Source: CAIKMD01 sp036490955
GTDB lineage: Bacteria; Pseudomonadota; Alphaproteobacteria; ATCC43930; CGMCC-115725
DNA length: 40,595 nucleotides
Direction of reading: 5' to 3'
Assembly (NCBI GenBank): GCA_036490955.1
Contig: DASXCX010000156.1
Coordinates: 1 to 40,595 of the forward strand
Below the pieces are notes generated by a model. It was not told the origin of the DNA, did not search any database, and was given only the letters and a program-made list of their open reading frames with translations. Every line of letters starts with the position of its first letter. Position 1 is the first letter of the stretch. The translations under genes and the position numbers were made by a program. Shown in pieces: positions 14,974 through 24,442 of this stretch.

Positions 14974-15992
14974 TTCTCGGCGGCGATCTTGCGGGCGGCA
15001 TCGATGATCGCGGGCGACGTCGCATAGAGCTGCTCGACGATCTTTTCGGCTTCCGCGCCCGTATGCGGCGAGACCGGCAAGCGCTGCGCTTTTGCTTCGG
15101 CGAGCAGGTCGGGATCTTTGACTGCGGCGGCGAAGGCCTGGCGCAGGATATCGATCCGATCTTTTGGTACCGCCCGCGAGGCGATGAAGGGCCGGCCGAG
15201 TTCGCCGCCGGCGGTGAGAAAGCGAATGATCTGCCGCGCATTGTCGCTCGGCGCGATGTCGAGGATGTAAGGCGTGTCCGGCGCCATGCCGTCGGGGATG
15301 CTTTCGCTGGTGCGCAGCAGCGGATGGAGCTTCGCCCCCTTCAGCCAGTCGGCGGGAATGCTGCTCCACGAGCCGCACATCCCTTGGACCTCGCCTTGCT
15401 CCAGCGCGAGCCTCACCGCGGCGCTGCCGACATAGCCTTTCGCTTCGGTGATATCGAGGGTGAAGACGCGCATCAGTATCTTGGTGTTGAGATCTTCGGA
15501 CGCGCCCGCGCCCGCATCGCCAAAGAGATAATGATGTCCGCGCATGTCGGCGACGCTTTGAGGCGGGTTGTCGTGCCAGACGAAGCAGGTGGTGGTATCT
15601 TCGGCGACGCTGCCGATCCAGGCGTAGCGGCGAAAATCGAACGGCGTCTTGTCCGGGTCCATCAGGGACGCGCCGAGCAGGCCGAAATTGAATTCATCGA
15701 TCACCGTGCCGTCGGTCGGCGTATTGACGTCGAGATGCGCGACCGAGGTCGCGCTGGCGGCGCCGGGCGTATTCATCACGATCACCTCGGGATGGCCCGG
15801 GATATAATGCCCGATATAGCGCGCCAGCAGCCGGGCATTCGCATCGAAACCGCCGCCTGGAGGGAAGCCGACGGTGATCTTGAGGGTTTTGTCTTTGTAG
15901 AAATCGTCGGCGGCGGCAGACGAAAGGAGAGCGAGCGGCGCGAGCAGCGCCGTCATCGAGCCCATCAACGTCGCGAGAAACCACCGGCGCAT
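14970..15992 (-). CDS. Bug/TctC-type tripartite-tricarboxylate binding protein
   Basis: The protein has 340 residues, with GGGAGG just before the ATG and a signal peptide to about residue 28. Bug-family signs are LKITVGFPPGGGFDANARLL and VIVMNTPGAAS near the N-terminus, the carboxylate-binding loops. The partner membrane proteins TctA and TctB are absent from the window. Many Bug proteins are orphan sensors or receptors for organic acids. The gene follows a flavin monooxygenase after 38 bp on the same strand, consistent with handling of an aromatic acid. The last four bases overlap the convergent VOC gene. Confidence 0.88.
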   Translation of the reverse strand: MRRWFLATLMGSMTALLAPLALLSSAAADDFYKDKTLKITVGFPPGGGFDANARLLARYIGHYIPGHPEVIVMNTPGAASATSVAHLDVNTPTDGTVIDEFNFGLLGASLMDPDKTPFDFRRYAWIGSVAEDTTTCFVWHDNPPQSVADMRGHHYLFGDAGAGASEDLNTKILMRVFTLDITEAKGYVGSAAVRLALEQGEVQGMCGSWSSIPADWLKGAKLHPLLRTSESIPDGMAPDTPYILDIAPSDNARQIIRFLTAGGELGRPFIASRAVPKDRIDILRQAFAAAVKDPDLLAEAKAQRLPVSPHTGAEAEKIVEQLYATSPAIIDAARKIAAEN

Positions 15993-16030
15993 CCCGCCTC
16001 CCCGACGATCGCGAAGGATATCACGATTCG

Positions 16031-17254
16031 CTAGTCGAAATCGACCTCACGCACGAGATGCGGCGCGCCGTACTCGCGCAGCACTTGCTCGGGGTCGCGC
16101 GGTGTTGCCGCGTCGCCTGTCTCAAGATAGGCGCGTTCGAGATAGGCGCCCAGGTAGCGCGCGTGGCTGACGACGGCGCGGCCGAAGGCGAGCTGCTCGC
16201 GCTCGTAGTGCTGGAGCGCCTCATCGATATCGTCTCCATGCGCGGCCAGCGCGGTGACCAGTCCCGCGGCATCGAGCGCGGCTTTGCTGGTACCGGCGGC
16301 GACATGCGGCCGCGCGACGAAGGCGGAATCGCCGAGCAGTGCGACACGGCCGAAGACCATGCGGGGCACTTCGAGGTCGGTGATCGATTGCAGCAACGGC
16401 TGCGCGACGCGGCCGACGATCTCGCCAAGCACCGGCGGCAGGACGCGCTGCGCGTCGGCTTTCATCGCTGCGATGAATTCTGGACGGATGAGCGACGGCG
16501 GAATCGCGCGGCCATGATCGCGGCCGCTCGCGTCTGTAAAGAGCGCGTGCTGTTCTTCCGCGGAGACGGGACGATACCAGATGAAATAATAACGGCGGTA
16601 GCCGGGCCGCGGATCGTTGTCGGTGCCCGGCACCGGCAGCGAGACGACGAGCTCGTCGGCGGGGAAGGTGAAGGCGGCACGCTCGAGCAAGAGCTCGTGC
16701 GCGGCCGGCGGCAGATCGCGCTCGTCGAGGATGCCGCGCCAGGCAATATAGCCCGCGGGAATCGGCGCGATCTCGGGCAGGAATTGCTGGCGCACCGTCG
16801 AATAGATGCCATCGGCGCCGATCAGCAGGTCGCCGCTCTCGCGCATGCCGTCCGTGAAGACGGCGGTAACGGCCCGCCCATCTTGCTCGATGCGCATGAG
16901 AGCTTTGCCAGCGTGATAAAGCGCGGAGGGGAAAGCCGCGCGCAGCGGCCGGTAGATCGTGCCCCAAGTGCTGCCGTGCCAGCCGCGCGGTATCTCCAGG
17001 CCGACCGTGCCGTCCTGCTTCAGCCAGATCGAGCTCCGCACGTGAAAGGCGAGGCCGGGATTGACGACAGCCCCGGCGCGGGCGAGGCCCGCGAACAATT
17101 CCGCTGAAGTGTTGAGTCCGGCGCCGCGATCGGCGAGGTCGCCGGCGCTGCGCTCGAAAACCGCGACATTCCAGCCGGCCTCGCGCAGAAATTGCGCGGC
17201 GAAGAGACCGCCGATCGATCCGCCGATGATCAGGGCGCGGCGTTGTGGCGGCAT
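16031..17254 (-). CDS. FAD-dependent monooxygenase (2,6-dihydroxypyridine-hydroxylase-like)
   Basis: The protein has 407 residues. The FAD-binding GGSIGGLFAA is at 11-20, the GADGIYSTVR motif at 146-155, and the second FAD motif GDSAFVARPHVAAGTSKAA follows in the C-terminal half. This last motif is typical of the DhpH-like branch of aromatic hydroxylases. The substrate is probably an aromatic or N-heterocyclic acid, which is inference from the family. The start lies 27 bp after the stop of the large sugar dehydratase gene and the gene is 38 bp ahead of a Bug-type binding protein, so it may be read with either. No clear Shine-Dalgarno is visible. Confidence 0.85.
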   Translation of the reverse strand: MPPQRRALIIGGSIGGLFAAQFLREAGWNVAVFERSAGDLADRGAGLNTSAELFAGLARAGAVVNPGLAFHVRSSIWLKQDGTVGLEIPRGWHGSTWGTIYRPLRAAFPSALYHAGKALMRIEQDGRAVTAVFTDGMRESGDLLIGADGIYSTVRQQFLPEIAPIPAGYIAWRGILDERDLPPAAHELLLERAAFTFPADELVVSLPVPGTDNDPRPGYRRYYFIWYRPVSAEEQHALFTDASGRDHGRAIPPSLIRPEFIAAMKADAQRVLPPVLGEIVGRVAQPLLQSITDLEVPRMVFGRVALLGDSAFVARPHVAAGTSKAALDAAGLVTALAAHGDDIDEALQHYEREQLAFGRAVVSHARYLGAYLERAYLETGDAATPRDPEQVLREYGAPHLVREVDFD

Positions 17255-17281
17255 GGATGATTTGACCGCCGCGCCGGAGAT

Positions 17282-19222
17282 TTAGGGCTCGCGCGCCTGA
17301 GCGCGTTCTTGGGCACCGCCTTCGGGCGTCTGGCTCGGCGCAGGTTCGAATTCCGGCACAAGCGTGCCGAGCAGCGCGAGCGCGCGATCCTCGCGGCCTT
17401 CGCGCAATTGCTCCGCGAGCTCGTCGAGCGCACGCGCCAGCATGGCGTAATCGCTGGTGCGCGGCGCGGCGAGGCGAATGCCCGAAACCTTCGTCGGCAG
17501 CAACGTCTCATTGGCGTAGAACAGCTCTTCGTAAAGCTTCTCGCCGGGCCGCAGGCCGATGAAGTCGATCTTGATGTCGGTGCCCGGCCGCTTGCCGGCG
17601 AGACGGATCATCTGGTTGGCGAGATCGACGATCTTCACCGGCTCGCCCATATCGAGCACGAAGATCTTGCCGCGCGCCGCGCTCTCGCCGTCGCCCGCGA
17701 GGGCGGAAGCTTGCAGGACCAGCTCGACCGCTTCGCGTACGGTCATGAAGAAGCGCTGGATGGCGGGATCGGTCACCGTCAGCGGGCCGCCGGCGGCGAG
17801 CTGGCGTTGGAACAAGGGCACGACCGAACCGGTCGAGCCGAGCACGTTGCCGAAACGTACCGTGACGTAGCGCGTACCGCGATCGCGACGCGCCTCGACG
17901 ATGTCGAGCGCTTGGCAGATGCTTTCGGCGAGCCGCTTGCTCGCACCCATCACATTGACCGGATTGACCGCTTTGTCGGTCGAGATCATCACCATCGCCG
18001 TAACGCCATGCGCCCGGCAGGCTTCGGCGACATTGCGCGTGCCGATCACATTGGTGACGAGGCCTTCGAGCGGATTGGCCTCGACCATCGGCACGTGCTT
18101 TAGCGCGGCGGCGTGGAAGACGAGTTCCGGCCGCTCGGCCGCCATTACCGCATCGACGCGCCGCCGCTCGCGCACATCGGCGATGATCGCCTGGCGCGGA
18201 AGGGCGGGGAAGCGCTCCCTGATCTCCTGATCGATCGAATAGAGCGCGTATTCGCCGTTATCGAGGAGCACCAGGCGCGCCGGATTGTAAGAGGCGATCT
18301 GGCGCGACAGCTCCCCGCCGATCGTACCGCCGGCGCCGGTCACCAGTACGCGCCGCCCGGCGATGAGCGCGCGCATGCTGCCGTGATCGAGCACGGTTTG
18401 CGGCCGGCCGAGCAGATCCTCGATCGCCACCGGCTCGATGCGCTGAAGATCGTCGTTGCCCGTCTCGCGGAAATCGGTGAGGCGCGGCACGCGCGCCAAC
18501 GGAATACCCGCTTCGGCCGAGAAATCGAAGAGCCGCCGCGCCGGCACGCGATCGAGCTCCTGGCAGACGATCAGGCGCTGCGGCCGGTTGTCGGTTTTTG
18601 TCAGCGAGGCCACGACCTTGGCGATTTCGTCGAAAGTTCCCAACACGGCGATGCCGCCGATATCGCGGCCGACCCGCGAGCTACCGTCGGCAAGGATGCC
18701 GACCACGCGATAAGGACGCCGCGGATCGCGGCCGATCGCACGGATGAAAAGGTCCGCACCTTCGCGCGCGCCGACCAAGAGGATGGGCACCGGTGCGTAG
18801 CTCGCCCTCTCGAAGACATGGCCGAGGCTGCGATCTTTCAGGACGCGGTAAGCGAAGCGCGGCGCGCCGAGCATCGCCATCAGCAGGAGCCAGTTGATGC
18901 CGACGAGCGAGCGCGGCATCCCCTGCAGGCGCGTGACGACGAACATCACGGGAAAGAAAATCAGGATGATCAGCGTCACCGCGCGCAGCAGCGCCAGCAG
19001 ATCGGGTAGCGAGGCGAAACGCCAAATGCCGCGGTAGAGGCCCGACCAGCGAAAGATGACCGCCGCTGTCGCGGCGAAAGCGAGGTCGTAGGTCGCCAGC
19101 AGCGAAGGCGAATAACTGAAGATGTCGCCGCCGACGCGCAGGTAGAGGGAGAGCAGGAAGGAAAGCGCAGCCATGACGACGTCGTGGCTGAAGGTGGCAA
19201 AGGCGCGACTGGTAACCTTCAT
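17282..19222 (-). CDS. Membrane-bound UDP-sugar 4,6-dehydratase (WbpM/CapD/PglF family)
   Basis: The protein has 646 residues from the ATG at 19222, supported by GAGGAA just upstream; a longer opening to 19276 is less likely. Four N-terminal hydrophobic segments fall within about residues 10-120. A first Rossmann-like region (about 145-220) follows, then the catalytic short-chain dehydrogenase domain with TGAGGTIG (295-302), STDKAVNP (414-421) and MGASK (Met425-Lys429), where Met replaces the usual Tyr, as is normal in this family. These enzymes turn UDP-GlcNAc or UDP-GalNAc into 4-keto-6-deoxy sugars for O-antigen or capsule. Confidence 0.93.
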   Translation of the reverse strand: MKVTSRAFATFSHDVVMAALSFLLSLYLRVGGDIFSYSPSLLATYDLAFAATAAVIFRWSGLYRGIWRFASLPDLLALLRAVTLIILIFFPVMFVVTRLQGMPRSLVGINWLLLMAMLGAPRFAYRVLKDRSLGHVFERASYAPVPILLVGAREGADLFIRAIGRDPRRPYRVVGILADGSSRVGRDIGGIAVLGTFDEIAKVVASLTKTDNRPQRLIVCQELDRVPARRLFDFSAEAGIPLARVPRLTDFRETGNDDLQRIEPVAIEDLLGRPQTVLDHGSMRALIAGRRVLVTGAGGTIGGELSRQIASYNPARLVLLDNGEYALYSIDQEIRERFPALPRQAIIADVRERRRVDAVMAAERPELVFHAAALKHVPMVEANPLEGLVTNVIGTRNVAEACRAHGVTAMVMISTDKAVNPVNVMGASKRLAESICQALDIVEARRDRGTRYVTVRFGNVLGSTGSVVPLFQRQLAAGGPLTVTDPAIQRFFMTVREAVELVLQASALAGDGESAARGKIFVLDMGEPVKIVDLANQMIRLAGKRPGTDIKIDFIGLRPGEKLYEELFYANETLLPTKVSGIRLAAPRTSDYAMLARALDELAEQLREGREDRALALLGTLVPEFEPAPSQTPEGGAQERAQAREP

Positions 19223-19431
19223 TAAGCTTCCTCGATCCCAGCGCGGCACGTTAAGGGCGGCGTTGCAGCGCAGCAAGTTTCAAAACCCGCCGCGGCGGCA
19301 ATGGGATACCGGTTTTCCTAGCAATTCAACTGAATGTGCACAACGAGTTAACGTCGGGAAAACCAATTATCCGCAAATATGCCAAGTGATCCGTCGGTCA
19401 CCCTGCATGTTGTTGTTTTTGGAGAGGCAAT

Positions 19432-20559
19432 TTGTCCGCTGGCAATTACCTCAGGTCGATGCTGAACGCGGGGTCGTCCCGCGTCTTCAATTGCAACGAC
19501 GTTGCCCGCAAGCTCGAGCGCCGGGAAGGGGAGCCGAATCCCTATCTCTTCAAGACGCCGGCGATGCATCATCTGGTGCTGGTGAAAGAAGCGCTGCGTT
19601 ACGGCGATCCTCCTCATCCCAAAGGTGTCGCGATCGGCAGCAAAATCTACGTGCCCTACAATCACGACGAAATCTACGACGGGGGGCGCTCGATCTTCTT
19701 CCATAGCCCCAATCTGCTACAGGTCTTTCACGAGCAGTTCGGTGTCGACCATAGCGCGGCAAGCTCAGCGGCGCTGGACCACGATATGAAGATTTTCCGC
19801 ATCCTCGACGAGCTCCCCTCGCTCGACGGTTTCTTGATGCGTGACGCGCTCGAGCTCGAAGGTGTCGATGCGAACGAGGCTTATTTCGACGTCTCGCCGG
19901 AAGAGCGCACGGCGATTCAGGAGTTTATCCGCGGCAAGATGGAGCCGCTGGTTCGCGCCGCCTATGACGGCGAGAAACCGCCCGCCAGCAAGGTCGGTCA
20001 GCTCATCGACGCGATGTGGGAAGCGAAGGACGTCGTCGCGCTCGAGCCTCTGGTTTTCGCTTTTCGTTTTCCGACCGATGAGGCACTCGCGATCTTCGGT
20101 GCGTGGAAGGGCATCAATTTTTATTCTTTCCGGTATCACCAGGGGCGCAAAAAGCGCGAGTCCTTAGCGCATTGGCTCAAGGAAGACGCCCTACCGAAGA
20201 ATCTGGTGACACGGGACGTTCTCCAGATTTTGGAGCCGCTCCGCCGCACCACCGTCGAGCGGTTGCGCGGTCATTGGGTCGATGTCGACAACACGCTGAA
20301 GCAATATGACAATCTCTACGGGGAGTTTGTCGCCAGCGCCAATCCCGGAGGCTTCATCACCTTCCTGCGCGGCGCCAAGGCGATTTATTGGCGCCTCGGT
20401 GATTCGCTCAGCAAGATCGATCATGCGATCAATTGCTGGGAAGCCGGGACGAAAGGCACGCCGGGACGACGCCTGGCGTATGAGCAGCTCGAGGCGATGC
20501 TGGAATTGCTGAAGAAGATCCTCGAGCCGACCGTCGCTGACCACGCCAAGGCAGCCTAG
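19432..20559 (+). CDS. Hypothetical protein of unrecognised family, 375 aa
   Basis: I do not recognise this protein. A TTG start at 19432 is chosen because GGAGAGG lies about seven bases upstream; the first ATG is at 19459. The frame is long, ordinary in composition for the genome and lacks a signal peptide or membrane helix, so it is probably cytoplasmic. It is mixed alpha/beta in look, with acidic helices and aromatic-rich stretches such as KGINFYSFRYHQGRKKRES and GGFITFLRGAKAIYWR. It sits alone between polysaccharide genes on the opposite strand, and its stop overlaps that of the convergent glycosyltransferase gene. A role in polysaccharide synthesis is possible but unsupported by motifs. 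Confidence 0.8.
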   Translation: MSAGNYLRSMLNAGSSRVFNCNDVARKLERREGEPNPYLFKTPAMHHLVLVKEALRYGDPPHPKGVAIGSKIYVPYNHDEIYDGGRSIFFHSPNLLQVFHEQFGVDHSAASSAALDHDMKIFRILDELPSLDGFLMRDALELEGVDANEAYFDVSPEERTAIQEFIRGKMEPLVRAAYDGEKPPASKVGQLIDAMWEAKDVVALEPLVFAFRFPTDEALAIFGAWKGINFYSFRYHQGRKKRESLAHWLKEDALPKNLVTRDVLQILEPLRRTTVERLRGHWVDVDNTLKQYDNLYGEFVASANPGGFITFLRGAKAIYWRLGDSLSKIDHAINCWEAGTKGTPGRRLAYEQLEAMLELLKKILEPTVADHAKAA

Positions 20560-21701
20560 ACCGCCGCGCTCAGCGAGCGATAGAGCGCGATCGTCGCCGC
20601 ACTCACCGCCTCCTCGGAAAATCCGTCCGCCGCCAACGTCCGTCCGGCCGTCGCATAAGCGCGCCGCCGCGTTGGATCGTTTGCGAGCGATTTTAGCGCC
20701 GCCGCGAGGGCTGGCGCATCGCTCGGCGGTACCAGGGTGGCATTGACGCCGTTGCGGGCGATGTCGCGATTGCCGGCGACATCCGTCGCGACGATGGCGC
20801 GCCCGACAGCGGCCGCTTCGAGCAAGGTCTTGGGCACGCCTTCGCCACCCTCGGAAGCAAGCACAGCAATATGTACGGTCGCCCAAATCTCGCGGACATC
20901 CTCGCGATGGCCGCACCATACGATACCGGGTGACTGGCTCCAGCCGCGCAGCGTCGCCTCATCGAATGAGCTTGGATTGGCGAGGTCGGGGGTGCCAACG
21001 AGCAGAAGCCGCAGATCGACGCCCTCGTCGTGCAACAGACGTTGCGCCGCGACCAGCGTCGCGACGCCTTTGATCGCGATCATGCGTCCGATATAGGCGG
21101 CTGTCACCGGCGGCGACGGCGGCTCGGGCAACGGCTTGAAATGATCGAGATCGACGCCCGAGCCGCGGATCACGGTGATGCGATCGGCCGCGCCCGGGCG
21201 CAGCGCCTCGATCAAGGCGCGGTCGTCGTCATTCTGGACGATCACGCGGCAATGGCGGCGCAGCAGCAAGACGGGCCAGAGAAGTTGCGCTGCGGCGCCG
21301 ACGAGTCGGGCATGGCGGCTCCGGCTCGTGCCCATATAGCCGACGCCGGCGATGAAGCTGACAACGCGCGGCACACGCGCCAGGAGTGCAGCGATCCCGC
21401 CGAGGATTGCGGCCTTATGGGCGATGTGATGCACCATGAAAGGTCGTTCGCGGCGATAAAGGCGATAGACTTCGACGATCGCGGCAAGACTCGCCCATGG
21501 TCCGATCTCCTCGCGTCGCCAGCGCAGCGGCATCACGCGAAATCCGGCCGCCGCGATACGTGCGCCATGGGCAGCGACCCGGGTGGCGACGACGACGTCA
21601 AAGCCGGCTTGCTGCGCCGCGCGCGCCATCGGCAAACGGTGCGACCAGAAATACCAATCTTCGGTGACGAGAAAAATGAGCTTCCGTTTTTCGCCGCTCA
21701 T
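20556..21701 (-). CDS. GT4-family glycosyltransferase
   Basis: The protein has 381 residues of GT-B fold. The N-terminal half has FLVTEDWYFWSHR and HHIAHKAAILGG, as in lipid-carrier glycosyltransferases such as those acting after the first sugar-phosphate transfer. The C-terminal donor domain has AYIGRMIAIKG and the E-x7-E region EGGEGVPKTLLEAAAVGRA, which binds the nucleotide sugar. The start overlaps the stop of the epimerase gene (ATGA on the minus strand). It is the last gene of the chain from 24442 and probably extends the lipid-linked glycan. The donor sugar is not deducible. Confidence 0.92.
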   Translation of the reverse strand: MSGEKRKLIFLVTEDWYFWSHRLPMARAAQQAGFDVVVATRVAAHGARIAAAGFRVMPLRWRREEIGPWASLAAIVEVYRLYRRERPFMVHHIAHKAAILGGIAALLARVPRVVSFIAGVGYMGTSRSRHARLVGAAAQLLWPVLLLRRHCRVIVQNDDDRALIEALRPGAADRITVIRGSGVDLDHFKPLPEPPSPPVTAAYIGRMIAIKGVATLVAAQRLLHDEGVDLRLLLVGTPDLANPSSFDEATLRGWSQSPGIVWCGHREDVREIWATVHIAVLASEGGEGVPKTLLEAAAVGRAIVATDVAGNRDIARNGVNATLVPPSDAPALAAALKSLANDPTRRRAYATAGRTLAADGFSEEAVSAATIALYRSLSAAV

Positions 21702-22591
21702 CGTTCAACGCCTCGAAATGCGCGGCATGTCGCGGCAAGTCCGTCATCGAGGCTCACCCGCGGTTTCCAGTCCAGGCGCGCGCGCGTCGCGCTGTCGTCG
21801 ATCGATAAGGAGCCGATCAATGCTCTCGCCATACCGCCGCGCCCGAGCGCGCCCAAAGTGAGGCGCAAGAGGTCGGGCGGGAACGGGAACATGCGCGCGG
21901 CGCAGCCGAGATGCGGCGCGATCCGTCGCAACAGCTCGGGCGTCGACACTTCCTCATCGTCGCGCAGCAGATAGACGCCGCCGGGCGCCTCGACGGCGAG
22001 CAGCGCCTCGATCACATCGAGCAAATTCTCCATGAAGATAAAAGCGCGGCGGTTGTGAATGCTGGCAACCGGCAGCGGCAAGCCATGCGCCACCGCTGTC
22101 ATGAGTGTCTTGAAGCTGTCGATGACGCCGGGGCCATAGATCAGCGGCGGGCGCAGGACCGCGAGGCTTGGCGAGCCGGCGAGCGCCGCTTCGATGGCGA
22201 GCTTGGCGCGGCCGTATTCGTCGCTCGGCGTCGGTATCGAATCGGTGCGAAAGGGCGCGGCGCCGCTTGTCTCGCCCATGGCGCGGATCGAGCTCATCAG
22301 GATGAGCCGCGCGATGCCGCAGCGCTGAGCGCTGCGGCCGAGCGCTTCCGCCGTCGCGATCTCATCGCCGAAACGCGCGCGATCGACGCGCGGCGAAGCC
22401 GCGGTCGCGAGATGGATGACGATCTGCGCGCCTTCGAGCAGTGCCGGCCAATCGGTCTTGGCGTTCAGCGTGCCGGCGTTCTCGCGCGTGATGGTGCGGG
22501 CTAGGACATTGTGAGCGGCGAGACGCGCGCTCAGCGCTCGGCCAATGAAACCGGCCGCGCCCAGAATGACGACGCGCTCGGTGGTGCTCAG
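21698..22591 (-). CDS. NAD-dependent epimerase/dehydratase (SDR), possible CTG start
   Basis: This extended short-chain dehydrogenase starts with VVILGAAGFIG, the NAD-binding loop, and later has SSIRAMGE, EYGRAK (catalytic Tyr/Lys) and LRPPLIYGPG. The frame reaches an ATG at 22687, deep in the methyltransferase gene, but the family start is near 22591, where a CTG overlaps the methyltransferase stop as CTGA with GGAGG four bases upstream. I therefore take 297 residues. A TTG at 22663 is the other option. It resembles sugar reductases that work after a 4,6-dehydratase, such as those acting with WbpL/WecA-type transferases. Confidence 0.85.
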   Translation of the reverse strand: MSTTERVVILGAAGFIGRALSARLAAHNVLARTITRENAGTLNAKTDWPALLEGAQIVIHLATAASPRVDRARFGDEIATAEALGRSAQRCGIARLILMSSIRAMGETSGAAPFRTDSIPTPSDEYGRAKLAIEAALAGSPSLAVLRPPLIYGPGVIDSFKTLMTAVAHGLPLPVASIHNRRAFIFMENLLDVIEALLAVEAPGGVYLLRDDEEVSTPELLRRIAPHLGCAARMFPFPPDLLRLTLGALGRGGMARALIGSLSIDDSATRARLDWKPRVSLDDGLAATCRAFRGVER

Positions 22592-23400
22592 CCTGCCTCC
22601 GTTGCGCGGCGGCGCAGCCAGAAAGAGGCGCCATGTGCCATGCGGCCGGCGCGCGACAGCCAATAGACCGGCAGTAACGGTTCCCAATCCATGCCGCCGA
22701 GCAGCAAGCCAGCGAGCAGATATTGCTCGTTGTAATTTCGTTCCGAGAAAAGCGCGTCGTATTCGAAAGGCAGCATGATGTCGTGCACATGCACGACAAC
22801 CCCCGGCTTGAGAAGCGGTAGCACTTCGAGCAGCAAAAAGGGCGCGTCGGTGCCGTTGAAAGCGTAATGCGATCCGTCGATAAAGAGCATATCTCCAGGG
22901 GCAAGTGCGCCGGCAAGTTCGCCGGGCTCGGTCGCGAGCACGGAGCGGCGATCGATCGTGTCGGCGACGCTCTCGATCTCGCGGCGCGGCACCGGGTCGA
23001 TGCAGGTGATATGTAGATCAAGCCCGGCATCGCTTGCAGCGCGGCGCATGATGTGCGTGCTGTTGCCGCTGCCGATCTCGATCACGCGCTTCGGGCGCAG
23101 ATCCTTGATCATCGCATAAGCGGCTTCGGCGTCGCCGCCCGCGAAGTAACGGTTGGCGGCGAGCGGGCCGAGACCGCGGCGCGCCTGCTCCATTGCTGGG
23201 GCGAGGCGACTCAGCAGCGCATCGATCGCCGGCCGCGATGCCTCGAGCCGACGTTCCACGGGAGCGAGCACGTGCTCGGCGGGTCGCGGCTTCAGCATAT
23301 CGTCGGGACGGATCGTCACCAGGAGATAGGACCGCGTGCGCGTCGCGAGCTTGCGGATGGCGTGCAGGCGCGATTTGAACGTGAGATCGGGAAACGGCAT
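22588..23400 (-). CDS. Class I SAM-dependent methyltransferase
   Basis: The protein has 270 residues. The SAM-binding motif I is VIEIGSGNSTHI (107-118), followed by ITCIDP as motif II and LFIDGSHYAFNGT as the acidic motif around the active site. This set is typical of the Methyltransferase_24 group found in glycan and rhamnosyl clusters. It stands between the WecA-like transferase (10-bp gap) and the epimerase, so the likely target is a sugar of the surface polysaccharide. No membrane helix is predicted. The target atom is unknown. Confidence 0.88.
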   Translation of the reverse strand: MPFPDLTFKSRLHAIRKLATRTRSYLLVTIRPDDMLKPRPAEHVLAPVERRLEASRPAIDALLSRLAPAMEQARRGLGPLAANRYFAGGDAEAAYAMIKDLRPKRVIEIGSGNSTHIMRRAASDAGLDLHITCIDPVPRREIESVADTIDRRSVLATEPGELAGALAPGDMLFIDGSHYAFNGTDAPFLLLEVLPLLKPGVVVHVHDIMLPFEYDALFSERNYNEQYLLAGLLLGGMDWEPLLPVYWLSRAGRMAHGASFWLRRRATEAG

Positions 23401-23410
23401 CGTGCGACCA

Positions 23411-24442
23411 CTATAGAGGCGGCAGCGTCATCACGCGACGCGCTCGGCGCGAAAGCTGCGCAAGCAGACTCGTCACCGCGAGCGCGGCGACGATCAGTGC
23501 CGGCCAGGGAAAACGGATCGCGACGATCGCCAATAGCAGCAGCGCGGCATCGCCGCCGATGATCAACTTCAGCACCGCGCCGTGATCGTTATCGGCCGCG
23601 AGCGCGCGCTGATAGAAGTGCGAGCGATGCGCCTGCCAGATGCGCTCGCCGCGCAAGAGGCGGCGCAGCAGGGTGACGGTAGCATCGGCGAGATAGTAAA
23701 GCGCGAGGATCAGCGCCGGCGCCCAATGACCCTGAGTCGCGAGTAGCAGTAGCGGCCAGCCGGTCATGAATCCCAGAGGCACGCTGCCGACATCGCCGAG
23801 AAAGATACCGGCGCGCGGCCAATTCCAGCGGAGGAAGCCGAGCGCGCCGGCAACAAGGGCCAGCGCCGCCGCCGTCACATGCGCGTCGTCCCCTGCGAGA
23901 TGCGCGACGAGCACGATACCGACGCCGATCGTGATCGTCTCGACGCAGGTGATGCCGTCAATCCCATCCATGAAATTGTAGAGATTGATGAACCATGTCC
24001 AGAGCAGCACCACAACAATGCGATCGGCGAGCGGCGGCAGCAGGCCTTGGAAGACAGGGGCGGGACCGAGCAGATAGGTGGTGCCGAGGGCAGCGGCGAG
24101 AAGATGAGCGGCGAGCCGCCAGCCGAAAGCGAGTTCGTCGAGATCGTCATACCAAGAGACGAGGGCGAGCGCCGCCGCGAGAGCCGTGATCCCAAAAGTG
24201 GCGCCGGGTGCGAGGCCGGCGAGCGTCAGCATCATCCACGCAAACAGCACGACCGGGACCAGCGCGATACCGCCGCCCCGCGGCGTCGCATTCTCATGCG
24301 AGGTGCGCTCGCCCGGATGGTCGAGGATGGCACGGCGGCGCAGCCAGTTGCGCGCGATGCCGCTCAGCCAGACGCTCGCGCCCAGCACGGCAAGCGGCAC
24401 AACCACCCAGCCCCAGAAGCTTTCCCCCGCGAGATCACCCAT
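23411..24442 (-). CDS. WecA/MraY-type polyprenyl-phosphate sugar-1-phosphate transferase
   Basis: The protein has 343 residues and about ten hydrophobic helices. Family motifs are DHPGERTSHENATPRGGG (41-58), the Mg-binding YDD (98-100), NLYNFMDGIDGI (153-164), FLGDVGS (214-220) and the cytoplasmic HRSHFYQR. It starts glycan assembly by moving a HexNAc-1-phosphate to undecaprenyl phosphate on the inner membrane. It heads a run of genes (methyltransferase, epimerase, glycosyltransferase) with tiny gaps or overlaps. The donor may be the product of the 4,6-dehydratase at 17.3 kb, which is inference. An 8-bp inverted repeat abuts its ATG. Confidence 0.94.
   Translation of the reverse strand: MGDLAGESFWGWVVVPLAVLGASVWLSGIARNWLRRRAILDHPGERTSHENATPRGGGIALVPVVLFAWMMLTLAGLAPGATFGITALAAALALVSWYDDLDELAFGWRLAAHLLAAALGTTYLLGPAPVFQGLLPPLADRIVVVLLWTWFINLYNFMDGIDGITCVETITIGVGIVLVAHLAGDDAHVTAAALALVAGALGFLRWNWPRAGIFLGDVGSVPLGFMTGWPLLLLATQGHWAPALILALYYLADATVTLLRRLLRGERIWQAHRSHFYQRALAADNDHGAVLKLIIGGDAALLLLAIVAIRFPWPALIVAALAVTSLLAQLSRRARRVMTLPPL

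Noticed and set aside
14407..15378. Long minus-strand frame over the end of the binding protein and VOC genes
   Set aside because: Overlaps three real genes in the wrong frame and reads as Arg/His-rich noise.
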